The notes: generated by a model from the letters alone, not told the origin. Counted from the first letter of the stretch, positions 44,846 through 54,182 are shown. The stretch is 64,000 nucleotides of DNA from Kastovskya adunca ATA6-11-RM4 (GCA_019359445.1 JAHHHJ010000005.1:124001-188000); one strand, 5' to 3'. Program-made: numbers and translations.

Positions 44846-45028
44846 TGTTCAAATAAATAATCTATTAGTGGAGCATTCGCCCAGATAATACCTGGAACTA
44901 TAAACCTTCGTAACCATCTTAAACTGATTGCCGCAATGCGGTTAAAGCCATTCTTAAGTGGCAGCATTGCGGCAATATTATCTTGCTTTTGGCAAGGAAA
45001 CGATCGGGAGTAGATAAATTGAGCTTGC

Positions 45029-45304
45029 TCAGCCTCCAGCTACGGCAGGTACGATGCTGACTTCATCACCATCGCTCAGGGAGGTTTGAGGCCCCTCTAA
45101 AAAGCGAATGTCTTCACTATTGACGTAGAAGTTCAAAAAGCGACGAGGCTTACCCTCTTCATCACACAAACGTGCCTTAATGCCAGGACAGCTAGTTTCT
45201 AGAGAGTTCAGCAATTCAGTAATGTTGCTGCCATTACATTCAATCGTTGCTTGATCGTTGGTGAATTTTTGCAGTGCAGTAGGAATTAGAACTGTAACAG
45301 CCAT
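45029..45304 (-). CDS. ThiS/MoaD-like sulfur carrier protein 1
   Basis: A 91-residue ubiquitin-like beta-grasp protein ending in the diglycine AVAGG, which is needed for activation by an MoeB/ThiF-type adenylase and thiocarboxylation. Conserved segments are [23 protein letters not shown] and [12 protein letters not shown]. It follows threonine synthase by 100 bp on the same strand, a recurrent arrangement. It could feed sulfur to a cysteine or homocysteine-type reaction, as CysO does for CysM in actinobacteria, or act in tRNA thiolation. Confidence 0.85.
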   Translation of the reverse strand: MAVTVLIPTALQKFTNDQATIECNGSNITELLNSLETSCPGIKARLCDEEGKPRRFLNFYVNSEDIRFLEGPQTSLSDGDEVSIVPAVAGG

Positions 45305-45403
45305 GGGTGAGTAGTTAAACCTTAGTTGTTGGTTGCTAGAAGCTTTGGATTAGTGGTTTTTAGTTGTTCTTTGCAAAACTAACATCTAAAAGCCACTAAC
45401 TGA

Positions 45404-46705
45404 TTAAACCAATACTTGTTGCCAGTCAAGGCGCTCTAGAGTGCGAGAACGTTCTAGTGCCCGCTCAAAACTATCCAGCTTTGGCTCAATGGTTAGAGGT
45501 TCGCCAATGTAGCCTTGAACGGCTTCTTGAGTTTTCAGACCATTGCCCGTGATGTAGACAACGGTAGTTTCGTCGGGGTCAATCTTTCCTGCTTCTACCA
45601 ATTTCTGTAGCACGGCAACTGTGGTGCCACCTGCGGTTTCGGTGAAGATGCCTTCGGTTTCTGCCAGTAGCTTAATGCCTTGGATAACTTCAGCATCGCT
45701 GACTGATTCGATGTTGCCGTTGGTTTTTCTAGCAACTTCTAGGGCATAGATGCCGTCAGCCGGGTTGCCGATGGCAATGGACTTGGCGATGGTGTTGGGC
45801 TTGACGGGGTTAACGAAGTCACGTCCTTCGCGGAAGGCTTGGGCAATGGGAGAACAACCATCGGCTTGTGCGCCACTGAAGCGAACGGCTTTATCTTCAA
45901 CTAAGCCAACTTTGATGAATTCTTGAAAGCCTTTGTAGATTTTGGTGAACAAGGAACCGGAGGCAAGGGGAGCAACGATGTGATCCGGTAGCTGCCAGCC
46001 GAGTTGTTCGGCAACTTCAAAGCCGAGGGTTTTGGAACCTTCGGAGTAGTAGGGTCGCAGGTTGATGTTGACAAATCCCCAACCATGTGTATTTGCAACT
46101 TCACAACAGAGGCGGTTGACTTGGTCGTAGTTGCCCTCAACTGCCATGACCGTTGGGTTGTAGATGAGGGTGCCTAACACTTTTCCAGATTCTAAGTCGG
46201 AGGGGATGAAGACACAACAATCTAATCCAGCATGAGCTGCGATCGCGGCGGTAGAATTAGCTAAATTTCCCGTGCTAGCACAAGATACGGTCGAGAAACC
46301 TAATTCCTGCGCTCTGGTTAGGGCAACAGACACCACCCGATCCTTAAAACTGAGGGTGGGCATGTTGACGGCATCATTTTTTATATAGAGATTTTTAATA
46401 CCTAGGCGGCGTGCCAAGCGGTTTGCTTTTACTAACGGGGTCATTCCCGTACCGACATCAATAGGAGTCTGAGTACTAACGGGCAAGAAATCGCGGTAGC
46501 GCCAGATGGAGTTAGGGCCGGCTTGAATGCTTTCGCGAGTAACGCGGCGGCGCAGGAGGTCGTAGTCGTAGCTCACTTCTAATGGCCCAAAGCACAACTC
46601 ACAAACGTGCATCGCTTGCAGTTCGTACTCAGTACCACACTCTTTACACTTGAGGGCTTTCGTAGCAGCAGTCTGCGATGTTTGGGGTTGAGTTGCTTGG
46701 GTCAT
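45404..46705 (-). CDS. thrC: Threonine synthase
   Basis: A 433-residue PLP enzyme converting O-phosphohomoserine to threonine. The N-terminus carries a zinc-ribbon-like CxxC pair (LKCKECGTEYELQAMHVCELCFGPLE). The PLP lysine is in LSFKDRVVS, with substrate-binding SCASTGNLANSTAA and GNPADGIYALEVARKTNG. It belongs to the long class with an N-terminal zinc domain. Two ThiS/MoaD-like genes flank it, which may mean it works with sulfur-carrier chemistry. The upstream 253 bp include a hairpin. Confidence 0.95.
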   Translation of the reverse strand: MTQATQPQTSQTAATKALKCKECGTEYELQAMHVCELCFGPLEVSYDYDLLRRRVTRESIQAGPNSIWRYRDFLPVSTQTPIDVGTGMTPLVKANRLARRLGIKNLYIKNDAVNMPTLSFKDRVVSVALTRAQELGFSTVSCASTGNLANSTAAIAAHAGLDCCVFIPSDLESGKVLGTLIYNPTVMAVEGNYDQVNRLCCEVANTHGWGFVNINLRPYYSEGSKTLGFEVAEQLGWQLPDHIVAPLASGSLFTKIYKGFQEFIKVGLVEDKAVRFSGAQADGCSPIAQAFREGRDFVNPVKPNTIAKSIAIGNPADGIYALEVARKTNGNIESVSDAEVIQGIKLLAETEGIFTETAGGTTVAVLQKLVEAGKIDPDETTVVYITGNGLKTQEAVQGYIGEPLTIEPKLDSFERALERSRTLERLDWQQVLV

Positions 46706-46776
46706 GGGTAAATTTTCTTAATATATCTGTCAACAGTCGATTAACAGTAACACAAGCAAAAATACCCGTCAAATAT

Positions 46777-46797
46777 ACCCGACTCTTTTTGTCGGGT
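46777..46797. terminator. Hairpin between MoaD-like gene and thrC
   Basis: ACCCGAC pairs with GTCGGGT around CTTTTT-type loop bases. It lies between the moaD stop and the thrC start on the minus strand. It could end moaD transcription or act as a leader structure of thrC. Confidence 0.4.
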
Positions 46798-46958
46798 TTG
46801 AACTAGACAGGAAATCTGAAGGTAAAGATGTTTTCTACAACGTCTCTACTGGATTTTTGCCCCTCGTGTCACTTATAAACCTTGAATTTTCGTTCTCAAA
46901 CCCACTTTTTGAGGCGGCTGATAGGCTCTCTCTACCTCTTCTTAACTCTGCACTCCTG

Positions 46959-47219
46959 TTAGCCGCCGCTAACGGGGGGAATCAAGACTACCTCGTCACC
47001 ATCGTGGAGAATTGTGTCGGGTTCTACAAATTGGAGATTAACGCCGAAGCGGGTGACATCTCGCCACTGTTTGAGTTCTGAATGTTCGGTAAGTAAGTTC
47101 TCTAGTACAGTGACTACTTGCGTTTCTGGGGGGTATTGCCGCACCAACTCAGGTACACCGTAAGCTTCCTGGTAGGCGGCGAAGAGTTTGATGGTGATGG
47201 TGATTGGAGATTCCGGCAT
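46959..47219 (-). CDS. ThiS/MoaD-like sulfur carrier protein 2
   Basis: An 86-residue protein from the chosen ATG at 47219, leaving out 12 upstream residues. Beta-grasp fold (TITIKLFAAYQEAYGVPELV, VNLQFVEPDTILHDGDEVVLIPPVSGG) ending in diglycine. It looks closer to MoaD (small subunit of molybdopterin synthase) than the paralogue at 45029, especially the LIPPVSGG ending. No moaE is adjacent. The start lies 12 bp from a dispersed repeat (47232-47258). Confidence 0.82.
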   Translation of the reverse strand: MPESPITITIKLFAAYQEAYGVPELVRQYPPETQVVTVLENLLTEHSELKQWRDVTRFGVNLQFVEPDTILHDGDEVVLIPPVSGG

Positions 47220-47231
47220 GGCATTTATATG

Positions 47232-47258
47232 AACCACAGAGGACACAGAGGGCACGGA
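47232..47258. repeat. AACCACAGAGGACACAG-type dispersed repeat, copy 1
   Basis: Reads AACCACAGAGGACACAGAGG, then GCACGG. A reverse-oriented copy occurs at 60209-60234 (CCGTGTCCTCTGTGCCTCTG, then TGGTT). It sits between the MoaD-like and GH15 genes. Confidence 0.65.
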
Positions 47259-47273
47259 GAGTAAGGAGGTTGA

Positions 47274-49004
47274 TCAACTTTTTTGTTCTAGGGCAGTTTT
47301 GAGGTCAATAACTGTGCTGATCAAGGCGGCATGAACGAAGGTTTGAGGGAAGTTTCCTAGCATCTGCCCAGTTTTTGGATCGGCTTCTTCGGCAAATAAT
47401 CCGAGGTCGTTGGCATATTCTAGGGCGGCGTCGAGGATTGCATAAACTCGTTGGAAATCCCGACGCATTACCCAGTACTGTGCTACCCAAAGGCTTCCTG
47501 CTAGAAAGGCTCCTTCGTGGAGTGAGTCGAATTTCTCTAGGTGGCGGCGGTACAGATATCCAGTAGCGCGATCGCGCTCTAACGCTTTCATGGTAGCTAG
47601 CATCTCCGGGGTATCAGGCGGCGTATACGCCCATACGGGAAAGAGTGCGGCTGAAACATCCACGGCTTCGCCGCCTGCGATCGCTGCGTAAGCCCCCTCT
47701 GAGGTCAGACATTTCTCAGCAACGAAGTGTCGAATGTCCTGCACGGCTCCCCGCCAGCGTTGCGCTTGCGCTTCACACTCGGCAAACTGGGCAATGTAGT
47801 CTAAACCGCAGGCGACGATAACCTTGCTGGAGGTGTACTGGAGTTTCTCCCGTTCCTCCCAAATCCCGTAGTCAGGCTCACTCCAATGCTCGGCTAAAAA
47901 TTCAGCGATACGTTCAATGAGCGACCAATGCTTTTTTGTTCCACAGTGGCTGTAGATGAGCTTGGCAGCTAGCAGCACATTCCCATAGGCATCAAGTTGT
48001 AGCTGTTCGTTGGCGCTATTGCCGATTTGTACAGGTTGGCTGCCACGGTAGCCGACAAAGTTGAGGGTTTCCTCCTCTGGAGCTATTTCACCGCTGAGGG
48101 TGGAAAAGGGAAGTAGCGGCATGTTACCGGAATCGCGACTGAAGCCGCAGATATAGTCGAGAAAGCGTTGCTCCTCAGTTCCGTTGCTGCCTGCACGGAT
48201 CAAGGCGCTGGCGATCATGCCTGCATCCCGAAGCCAGACGTAGCGGTAGTCATAGTTCCGCTTTCCTCCCAAAACCTCTGGCAGGGAGGTGGTAGCTGCA
48301 GCGATAATACCGCCATTTTCCTCGAAGGTAAGCAGACGCAGTACCCGCAGCGAAGCTGCAACTTCCCGCTCGTAGGGGCCATGATACGTGGCGTGGGAAG
48401 CGATCTGCCGCCAGCATTCGAGGGTTGTTTCGAGCCAAGCGTCCACCTCTTTGCTGGTGGGGGAGGTGAGGGATTCGTTCACCAGCACTGCCCAACCGGG
48501 TTCGCCTTGAGGAATCGTGAAGCGGACGCATTCCCCTATGATCGCAAGTGGATGGGAGGCGTAGAGATAATGGCGATCGTCGATTTGTACTGCCTGAGCG
48601 ATGTTTTGGAGTTTCAGCGGACGCCGCCCGTAGTCCGGCGCAGCCTGTAAGGTCACTGTAACTTCGTTTGGTGCAGGCGAAAACTGACGACAAATCCCAC
48701 GCGGCGTATTTTCTCCCAAAGGCATCCAATCTGTAACCCGCAGTTCGCCATTAGGGGTCGCGAAGGTTGTTTCTAATACCCCACTATCTTCTAGGTAGCG
48801 GCGACGGGCAAAAGTGGTATCGGGCGATCGCATTATCCAGATTCCACCCCGTTTTGGGTCGAGCAATGCCGCTAACAGGGAAGGGTAATCGAAACGTTCC
48901 GGACAATACCAGACGACAGCCCCCTTTGTAGTGATGAGGGCAGCAGTGCGGCGATCGCCAATAATCCCCAAATCGCGAATATCGGGGAAGTCGTTCTCTC
49001 CCAT
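47274..49004 (-). CDS. Glycoside hydrolase family 15 protein (glucoamylase or trehalase type)
   Basis: A 576-residue protein from the chosen ATG at 49004 (MGENDFPDIRDLGIIGDRR). A longer form of 612 residues is possible but lacks a conserved N-terminus. The domain order is a beta-sandwich (about 1-210) followed by an (alpha/alpha)6 barrel. Motifs are KRNYDYRYVWLRDAGMIASAL (general acid region) and HLEKFDSLHEGAFLAGSLW. Intracellular GH15 enzymes in cyanobacteria hydrolyse glucan ends or trehalose. No signal peptide is present. Confidence 0.9.
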   Translation of the reverse strand: MGENDFPDIRDLGIIGDRRTAALITTKGAVVWYCPERFDYPSLLAALLDPKRGGIWIMRSPDTTFARRRYLEDSGVLETTFATPNGELRVTDWMPLGENTPRGICRQFSPAPNEVTVTLQAAPDYGRRPLKLQNIAQAVQIDDRHYLYASHPLAIIGECVRFTIPQGEPGWAVLVNESLTSPTSKEVDAWLETTLECWRQIASHATYHGPYEREVAASLRVLRLLTFEENGGIIAAATTSLPEVLGGKRNYDYRYVWLRDAGMIASALIRAGSNGTEEQRFLDYICGFSRDSGNMPLLPFSTLSGEIAPEEETLNFVGYRGSQPVQIGNSANEQLQLDAYGNVLLAAKLIYSHCGTKKHWSLIERIAEFLAEHWSEPDYGIWEEREKLQYTSSKVIVACGLDYIAQFAECEAQAQRWRGAVQDIRHFVAEKCLTSEGAYAAIAGGEAVDVSAALFPVWAYTPPDTPEMLATMKALERDRATGYLYRRHLEKFDSLHEGAFLAGSLWVAQYWVMRRDFQRVYAILDAALEYANDLGLFAEEADPKTGQMLGNFPQTFVHAALISTVIDLKTALEQKS

Positions 49005-49158
49005 TAAAAAGCTATCCGAAAGTAGATGTGAGAAATTCCTAACCACAGAAGAACATAGGATTAATGTCTGGTAGTCACAGCTTAAAGATGATTTTTTAAG
49101 ATAGCTTTTCAATACCAGCTAAACGCTTTGTATAGCCTGTTTTGCTTTCAGAGTACTT

Positions 49159-49749
49159 TCAGAGTTTCTGCTCTATGCGGCGAAACTCGTGTTCCACTTC
49201 TGCCCAGAGTGACTTGTTGTGGGGGTCAGTGCGGAGGGCTTTTTTCAGATAACTCCTAGCTTTATTGAACTGCTTTTCATTTACCCAATAACGTCCCCAG
49301 CGAGAATAGGCGATCGCCTGCCACTGTCGCACTTCCAGATCTTGAGGAATGCGCTGTGCTAACCCTTCTACCAGCGCGATCGCCCGAGGAAATCTCTGCT
49401 CTTTTAATAATTGCTGTAAATGCAGATAAGACTGCCGCTTGAGTAGCTGTTCCGTTTCTGTCAATGGCGGCTGCGGAGGAGTCGGTTTTGGTTTTCGAGT
49501 AACCTCAGTCGTGGGGGCTGTTGGGAAGGGAGGAGTAGACAGGGTTTGCGCCACAGTAACTCGATCCAGCTCTTTGAGGAGGAACTGGTAAGCTTCGGTG
49601 GCGGCGATAAACTTGTCTTGCGCTTGCCGATCCGACGGGTTGACATCCGGGTGATATTGTCGTGCCAAGCGTCGATAAGAGGATTTGATTTCAGCGACAG
49701 ACGCTTCAGAAGTAATTCCTAATAGTCGATAGCAATCTGCCAGATCCAT
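49159..49749 (-). CDS. J-domain protein with TPR-like C-terminus
   Basis: A 196-residue protein. Residues 1-65 form a DnaJ domain (DCYRLLGITSEASVAEIKSSY, HPDV motif RQYHPDVNPSDR). A short Pro-rich linker follows. Residues about 105-190 contain TPR-like helices (ALVEGLAQRIPQDLEVRQWQ, RSYLKKALRTDPHNKSLWA). It should stimulate an Hsp70 (DnaK) ATPase. The TPR part may bind clients. Similar proteins without the Gly/Phe and zinc regions are common in cyanobacteria. It is downstream of clpP3 but not obviously in its operon. Confidence 0.9.
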   Translation of the reverse strand: MDLADCYRLLGITSEASVAEIKSSYRRLARQYHPDVNPSDRQAQDKFIAATEAYQFLLKELDRVTVAQTLSTPPFPTAPTTEVTRKPKPTPPQPPLTETEQLLKRQSYLHLQQLLKEQRFPRAIALVEGLAQRIPQDLEVRQWQAIAYSRWGRYWVNEKQFNKARSYLKKALRTDPHNKSLWAEVEHEFRRIEQKL

Positions 49750-49858
49750 TGATACGCCATTCGTTAGATGTCAACCATCGTTGATCATGTGTCATTTAAT
49801 ACCTTACTCAAGACAAAAGACAATGGGCAACTGATAGCCAAATAAATTCCCATAAAAC

Positions 49859-49885
49859 AAGGGCAGCTCAACAAGGGCTGCCCTT
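49859..49885 (-). terminator. Terminator of the clpR-clpP3 operon
   Basis: AAGGGCAGC pairs perfectly with GCTGCCCTT around a 9-base loop, 18 bp after the clpP3 stop. On the minus strand it is followed by a T-rich tract (GTTTTAT). Confidence 0.8.
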
Positions 49886-49903
49886 ATTTCCTACCCTGCG
49901 GTT

Positions 49904-50500
49904 CTACAGGGTTTGCTCTTCAATGACACGGTCAATTAAACCGTACTCCTTCGACTCTTGAGCAGACATGAAAAAGTCACGATCCATGTCTTTTTCAATC
50001 TTCTCAATGGAGTTACCCGTATTGTCGGCGTAAATTTGGTTGAGTTGATGCCGGATTCTGATAATTTCTCTAGCTTCAATCTCAATATCTGTGGCTTGTC
50101 CCCGTGCGCCCCCAGATGGTTGGTGGATCATGATCCGCGAGTGGGGTAAAGCAAGGCGCTTTCCCTTCTTACCAGCAGCCAGCAGGAAGGAACCCATTGA
50201 TGCCGCCAAGCCCACACAAATGGTCACGACATCAGACTTAATGTGCTGCATGGTGTCATAAATTGCCATGCCTGCGGTAACAGAGCCACCAGGCGAGTTG
50301 ATGTAGAGGTAGATATCTTTGCCAGAATCCTCTGAATCCAGATAAAGCATGACAGCGATAATCTGGTTAGCAATTTCGTCATCAACTTCTTTACCTAAGA
50401 AAATAATCCGTTCCCGATAAAGACGATTGTAGATATCAATCCACTGAGTATATTGTTCCCCAGGCATTTGATAAGGAACTTTTGGTACGCCGATTGGCAT
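49904..50500 (-). CDS. clpP3: ATP-dependent Clp protease proteolytic subunit ClpP3
   Basis: A 198-residue serine protease subunit. The catalytic Ser101 lies in [11 protein letters not shown], His126 in [12 protein letters not shown] and the Asp near 175 in the [12 protein letters not shown] segment, so it should be active. It assembles with ClpR into a mixed ring that degrades proteins delivered by ClpC. The gene is 87 bp after clpR on the same strand, which matches the ClpR-ClpP3 gene pair of cyanobacteria, and is followed by a terminator. Confidence 0.92.
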   Translation of the reverse strand: MPIGVPKVPYQMPGEQYTQWIDIYNRLYRERIIFLGKEVDDEIANQIIAVMLYLDSEDSGKDIYLYINSPGGSVTAGMAIYDTMQHIKSDVVTICVGLAASMGSFLLAAGKKGKRLALPHSRIMIHQPSGGARGQATDIEIEAREIIRIRHQLNQIYADNTGNSIEKIEKDMDRDFFMSAQESKEYGLIDRVIEEQTL

Positions 50501-50587
50501 TGCATTTGCTCCGAATTAAAAAAAGAATAATCAGTTGAATGCCTTCATAAGTGAGGCAGAAAGATCATAAAAAGCTGCAAACTAGTC

Positions 50588-51247
50588 TTAAGAAACCCCA
50601 GCAGGTAGCGGTGGATTAGCAAGATCGCTAGTCTCTAGTACGCGGTCAATCAAGCCGTACTCTTGTGCCTTTTGAGGTGACATGTACAGCATTCGATCCA
50701 TATCCTTGGCAATTTTCTCTGCGGATTGACCAGTGTTGCGCGACAAAATATCAAGCATCGTTGATTTATTAGCCAACACTTCTTTCGCCCGAATTTGAAT
50801 ATCCGTGGCTTGACCGCGAGCATATGCCTTCGGCTGATGCAAGACAATGGAGGCATTCGGTAAGCTTGCCCGACATCCTTTTGTCCCCGCAGAAAGGAGC
50901 ATCGCCGCCATACCCATTGCTGAACCAATACAGATGGTGTGGATGGGTGGCTTGATGTAGCTCATCGTGTCACAGATGGCAAAGGCTTCGGTTTCAAAGC
51001 CAACAGGTTCGCCGTTGTAACTGGAGGTGCCTGTGGAGTTAATGTAGATTTTAATCGGCTTGTCGGGGTCTTCGTACTGCAAGTACAAAAGTTCCGCTAC
51101 GATCAATTCGGTTACCGCTGGCACCAAAGGCATACCCAGATAAACAATCCGCTCATTCAGCAGTAGCGAGGGTAAGTCTGGCGGCGGTGTCCGGTATGTG
51201 CTACGACCGTAGTAGCTGGACTGAACAGCCTGAATGGGTATCTTCAT
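50588..51247 (-). CDS. clpR: ClpR, catalytically inactive Clp protease subunit
   Basis: A 219-residue ClpP homologue from the chosen ATG at 51247 (MKIPIQAVQSSYYG), which gives the family N-terminus. Longer in-frame starts at 51286 and 51346 exist. In the catalytic segment GSAMGMAAMLL a Gly replaces the serine, while IVLHQPKAYARGQ keeps His. This is the hallmark of ClpR. It forms the ClpP3/R core with the adjacent clpP3 product, and the usual YRTPPPDLPSLLL segment is intact. Confidence 0.92.
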   Translation of the reverse strand: MKIPIQAVQSSYYGRSTYRTPPPDLPSLLLNERIVYLGMPLVPAVTELIVAELLYLQYEDPDKPIKIYINSTGTSSYNGEPVGFETEAFAICDTMSYIKPPIHTICIGSAMGMAAMLLSAGTKGCRASLPNASIVLHQPKAYARGQATDIQIRAKEVLANKSTMLDILSRNTGQSAEKIAKDMDRMLYMSPQKAQEYGLIDRVLETSDLANPPLPAGVS

Positions 51248-51450
51248 GGTGTTGGGGGCTGCAATAATGGCGCTATCTTTAAACATAGTAGCGTGCCTGT
51301 GAGCGTGCCTGTGGCAGTTCTGGGAGATAGTGACTTTCCCGCCCAACAGCCGCTGATTTGTCAGGCTATTTGTGATTATTCCGTAGCGTCAAAGTTGCGT
51401 CTTGAAGTTACTCACTCCCTAGATTTTGCGCTTAACAGGAGCTTTTTCTA

Positions 51451-52692
51451 ATGAAAGTTGGCTTGCACCCAGCCCTCAATGATATTCATTTAGACGCAAT
51501 GCAACCTAGCAATCAGCGTCAACTGTCGATCGCCCTACGTGCGATTTCCACCGGGCAAGACCGCAATCTCCCGCTCAATTTGTGTCTAGTTCTCGACCAC
51601 AGTGGCTCAATGAACGGACGCCCATTAGAAACTGTTAAGAAAGCGGCAATTAGCTTGATTGAGCGTCTCAACCCTGAGGATCGGCTCTCGGTGATTGCCT
51701 TTGACCACCGGGCGAAGGTTTTGGTTAAAAATCAGATTGTCACTGATCCGCAGAGCGTGACAAAGCAAATCAATCGGCTGTCAGCTGATGGGGGAACGGC
51801 GATTGATGAAGGACTAAAGCTGGGAATGGAAGAAGTCGCTAAGGGCAAGCAGGAGACGGTATCCCAGATTTTTCTGCTGACAGATGGTGAAAATGAGCAT
51901 GGAGATAATGCTCGCTGCTTGAAACTTTCAGAAGTGGCAACGGAGTACAAAATTACCTTAAATACTTTGGGATTTGGTGCCCACTGGAACCAGAATATTT
52001 TAGAAAAAATTGCCGATATTGGCGGTGGCACCTTATCTTACATTGAGCAACCAGAACAAGCGCTTAATGAGTTTGGACGCTTGTTTAATCGTATTCAAGC
52101 TGTGGGCTTGACGAATGCCTATTTGTTATTTGATTTAATGCCCAAGGTTCGTTTCGCCGAACTTAAACCCGTCGCGCAAGTAGCACCCGATACGATTGAG
52201 CTGCCTGTACAACCGGAAAATAATCGCTTCAAAGTTCGCTTGGGAGATTTGATGACGGATACCGAGCGCGTGGTGTTGGCAAATCTTTATATTGGTCAAC
52301 TCCCCCAAGGGCGGCAGGCGATCACTAATTTGCAAGTCCGTTATGATGACCCCGCAGCAGATCAAGAAGCCATTTTGTCTGAGCCGATGTCTGTGGAAGT
52401 GGAAGTCCAGAGTGTATACAAACCCGCACCCAATGCTCAGGTGCAACAGTCTATCTTGGCGTTAGCCAAATATCGGCAGACGCAAATTGCCGAAGCAAAA
52501 TTACAACAAGGCGATCGCGCTGGGGCTGCCACAATGCTACAAACGGCAGCAAAAACCGCTATTCAAATGGGCGACAAAGGCGCAGCTACCGTTCTCCAAA
52601 CCAATGCCACTCGCTTACAGTCTGGCGAAGACCTCTCAGAAGCCGACCGGAAGAAGACGCGAATCGTCTCGAAAACGATATTACAGGAATGA
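51451..52692 (+). CDS. VWA domain protein
   Basis: A 413-residue protein. The von Willebrand factor A domain (about 40-215) has a metal-ion site as DHSGSMNG (DxSxS), TDGE and a conserved Thr (GGTAID). The following domain is beta-rich (PKVRFAELKPVAQV). The C-terminus is helical with heptad-type Gln, Ala and Lys residues. No signal peptide or membrane segment is present. Cyanobacterial VWA proteins of this length have no proven role. MIDAS domains bind a partner protein via a divalent cation. It is divergent from clpR. Confidence 0.85.
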   Translation: MKVGLHPALNDIHLDAMQPSNQRQLSIALRAISTGQDRNLPLNLCLVLDHSGSMNGRPLETVKKAAISLIERLNPEDRLSVIAFDHRAKVLVKNQIVTDPQSVTKQINRLSADGGTAIDEGLKLGMEEVAKGKQETVSQIFLLTDGENEHGDNARCLKLSEVATEYKITLNTLGFGAHWNQNILEKIADIGGGTLSYIEQPEQALNEFGRLFNRIQAVGLTNAYLLFDLMPKVRFAELKPVAQVAPDTIELPVQPENNRFKVRLGDLMTDTERVVLANLYIGQLPQGRQAITNLQVRYDDPAADQEAILSEPMSVEVEVQSVYKPAPNAQVQQSILALAKYRQTQIAEAKLQQGDRAGAATMLQTAAKTAIQMGDKGAATVLQTNATRLQSGEDLSEADRKKTRIVSKTILQE

Positions 52693-52697
52693 AGAGA

Positions 52698-52724
52698 GTG
52701 CTGAGTGCTGAGTCCGGAGTCAGT
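52698..52724. repeat. Heptad repeat (GTGCTGA/AGTCCGGAGTC type)
   Basis: Tandem GTGCTGAGTGCTGAGTC followed by CGGAGTCAGTGAG. It matches the dispersed heptad family and lies just after the VWA stop. Confidence 0.55.
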
Positions 52725-52822
52725 GAGTAGGGTAGAAAGTGTGTTCAGCGAAGCCGTTGCCGGAGGCTAGGGCGAACGATGTTCTCCTCATCTCACCATC
52801 CCTATAACAGGAAACGATTCTG

Positions 52823-53278
52823 GTGAAGCACGCTCCGCTTAAGTCAAAACTGATACTAGAAGCCCAAGCTTGTCTACAACTAGCAATTCCTTTAGCCGCC
52901 GCGCAACTCTCACAAGCGGCGACTAATTTTTTCGACACTATCATGATGGGCTTACTCGGCACCCAAGTATTAGCGGCTGGGGCATTGGGAGCGATCACCT
53001 TTTCCACCCTAATTTTGATTGGGACAGGTATTGTCTCTGCTTTCGATGGCATTCAGATCATTGCGGCGGGGGCGTTACGCGGGCTAAAAGATACACGGGT
53101 GCCAATGTTTATTGGTATTTTTGCTTACTGGTGTATTGGCTTATTTGCAGGATATTCAATGGGGTTGCAGCTCAATTGGGGTGGTGTCGGTTTAGGGTTC
53201 GGTTTGGCACTAGGATTGGCTGCCGCTGCCGGAACTTTCACTTGGCGTTTTCACCATTTGCTTTCGTCGCGGATCTAA
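52823..53278 (+). pseudogene. MATE efflux transporter with large internal deletion
   Basis: A 151-residue open frame (GTG start after AGGAAA). Residues about 8-72 match the first helices of MATE transporters (AQLSQAATNFFDTIMMGLLG, LILIGTGIVSA). Residues 74-151 match the last helices (FDGIQIIAAGALRGLKDT, RVPMFIGIFAYWCIGLFAGY). A functional MATE protein has about 450 residues and 12 helices. The middle, about 300 residues, is absent with the frame kept. The joint is near residue 73 (about 53036-53044). It is probably non-functional, unless a small half-transporter was selected. Confidence 0.8.
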
Positions 53279-53350
53279 GCGGTTAGATGGGTGAGGAGTT
53301 TTTAGTTATTGGTTATTAGAGAGAAAGACCAGTTTGATTGTGGTACTTAA

Positions 53351-53497
53351 TTACAATATTCATTAGGAGTACACATTGCTGTACCTCTACCTGAATTAGA
53401 ACGTCAATCTCTTAGTACCTTTGGCAGTGTTATTAACTGCGTCAGCGATCAAGAAGGCAAGCTATACTTTCTCGCCACTAAAAATCAACATGTTTGA
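53351..53497 (+). other. Possible gene remnant
   Basis: A 48-codon open frame with no start codon. It begins after an in-frame TAA and reads VHIAVPLPELERQSLSTF, then GSVINCVSDQEGKLYFL. The composition looks protein-like and may be the 3' part of a decayed gene. The family was not recognised. It lies right next to the deleted MATE gene, so the region seems to be decaying. Confidence 0.25.
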
Positions 53498-53509
53498 TCA
53501 AGCAACCGT

Positions 53510-54034
53510 TTAGCTTGTCTCACCTTGTCCAGGCTGATCAAGCCCAGAAACCTCACTGGAACTGCCTCCGGGTTTGTCTACGTAAGTGCCTCTTTCCTTC
53601 GCCAGTTGATCGATGGTGTCACCGATAACAGCCGTCAAGCTTTTACGAGTTTGGGAATGATTGGATTGTTCTGCTTTTAAAGCGGATAGGAGGCGATCGC
53701 GTTCTACTAATGCCTCAGTCAGTTGAGCCCGCAACTCCTCTACTGTCTCCACCTGTGATACGGTTTGAGCGATCGCGGCAGCGGCTTCAGGGTCATCGGG
53801 TGCTTTCGTGGGTGGCGCTACTTCCGCCTGTAACTGACGGATTTGGGCTTTGAGAGATTGCACTTCCTCCTGGGCAAGCCGCGTTTCAGTACGGCGTTGT
53901 TGTGCTTCGGTATTGTAAAGTTCTCGCCAATTGGCGGCACTTTCATGGGCAGCATCGCGATCGCGTATGCTATCTGCTAACTGCTGCCTCACTGCCCGGA
54001 TTTGCGCTAACCACTGCGTAACGTCGTTGCTCAC
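53510..54034 (-). CDS. Coiled-coil protein of unknown function
   Basis: A 174-residue protein with a GTG start. Two long coiled-coil segments, about 8-70 (IRAVRQQLADSIRDRD, EEVQSLKAQIRQLQAEV) and about 90-150 (ETVEELRAQLTEALVERDRL), are separated by a Pro-rich linker. The tail is Gly/Ser-rich. No membrane segment or enzyme motif is present. It looks like a conserved cyanobacterial protein, but the family was not recognised. Confidence 0.65.
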   Translation of the reverse strand: MSNDVTQWLAQIRAVRQQLADSIRDRDAAHESAANWRELYNTEAQQRRTETRLAQEEVQSLKAQIRQLQAEVAPPTKAPDDPEAAAAIAQTVSQVETVEELRAQLTEALVERDRLLSALKAEQSNHSQTRKSLTAVIGDTIDQLAKERGTYVDKPGGSSSEVSGLDQPGQGETS

Positions 54035-54182
54035 CCTTCAATTACTCCTCATTCGCCTTGCAAAATTCAGTTAAATCTACCTATGTGTAACTATTGGCAC
54101 TGACCACTTGGTATAGATATTTTTTGATCAACTTGCCACTCTTATAATTTGCACAAAACTATTGCTATCAATAAAAAAATCT

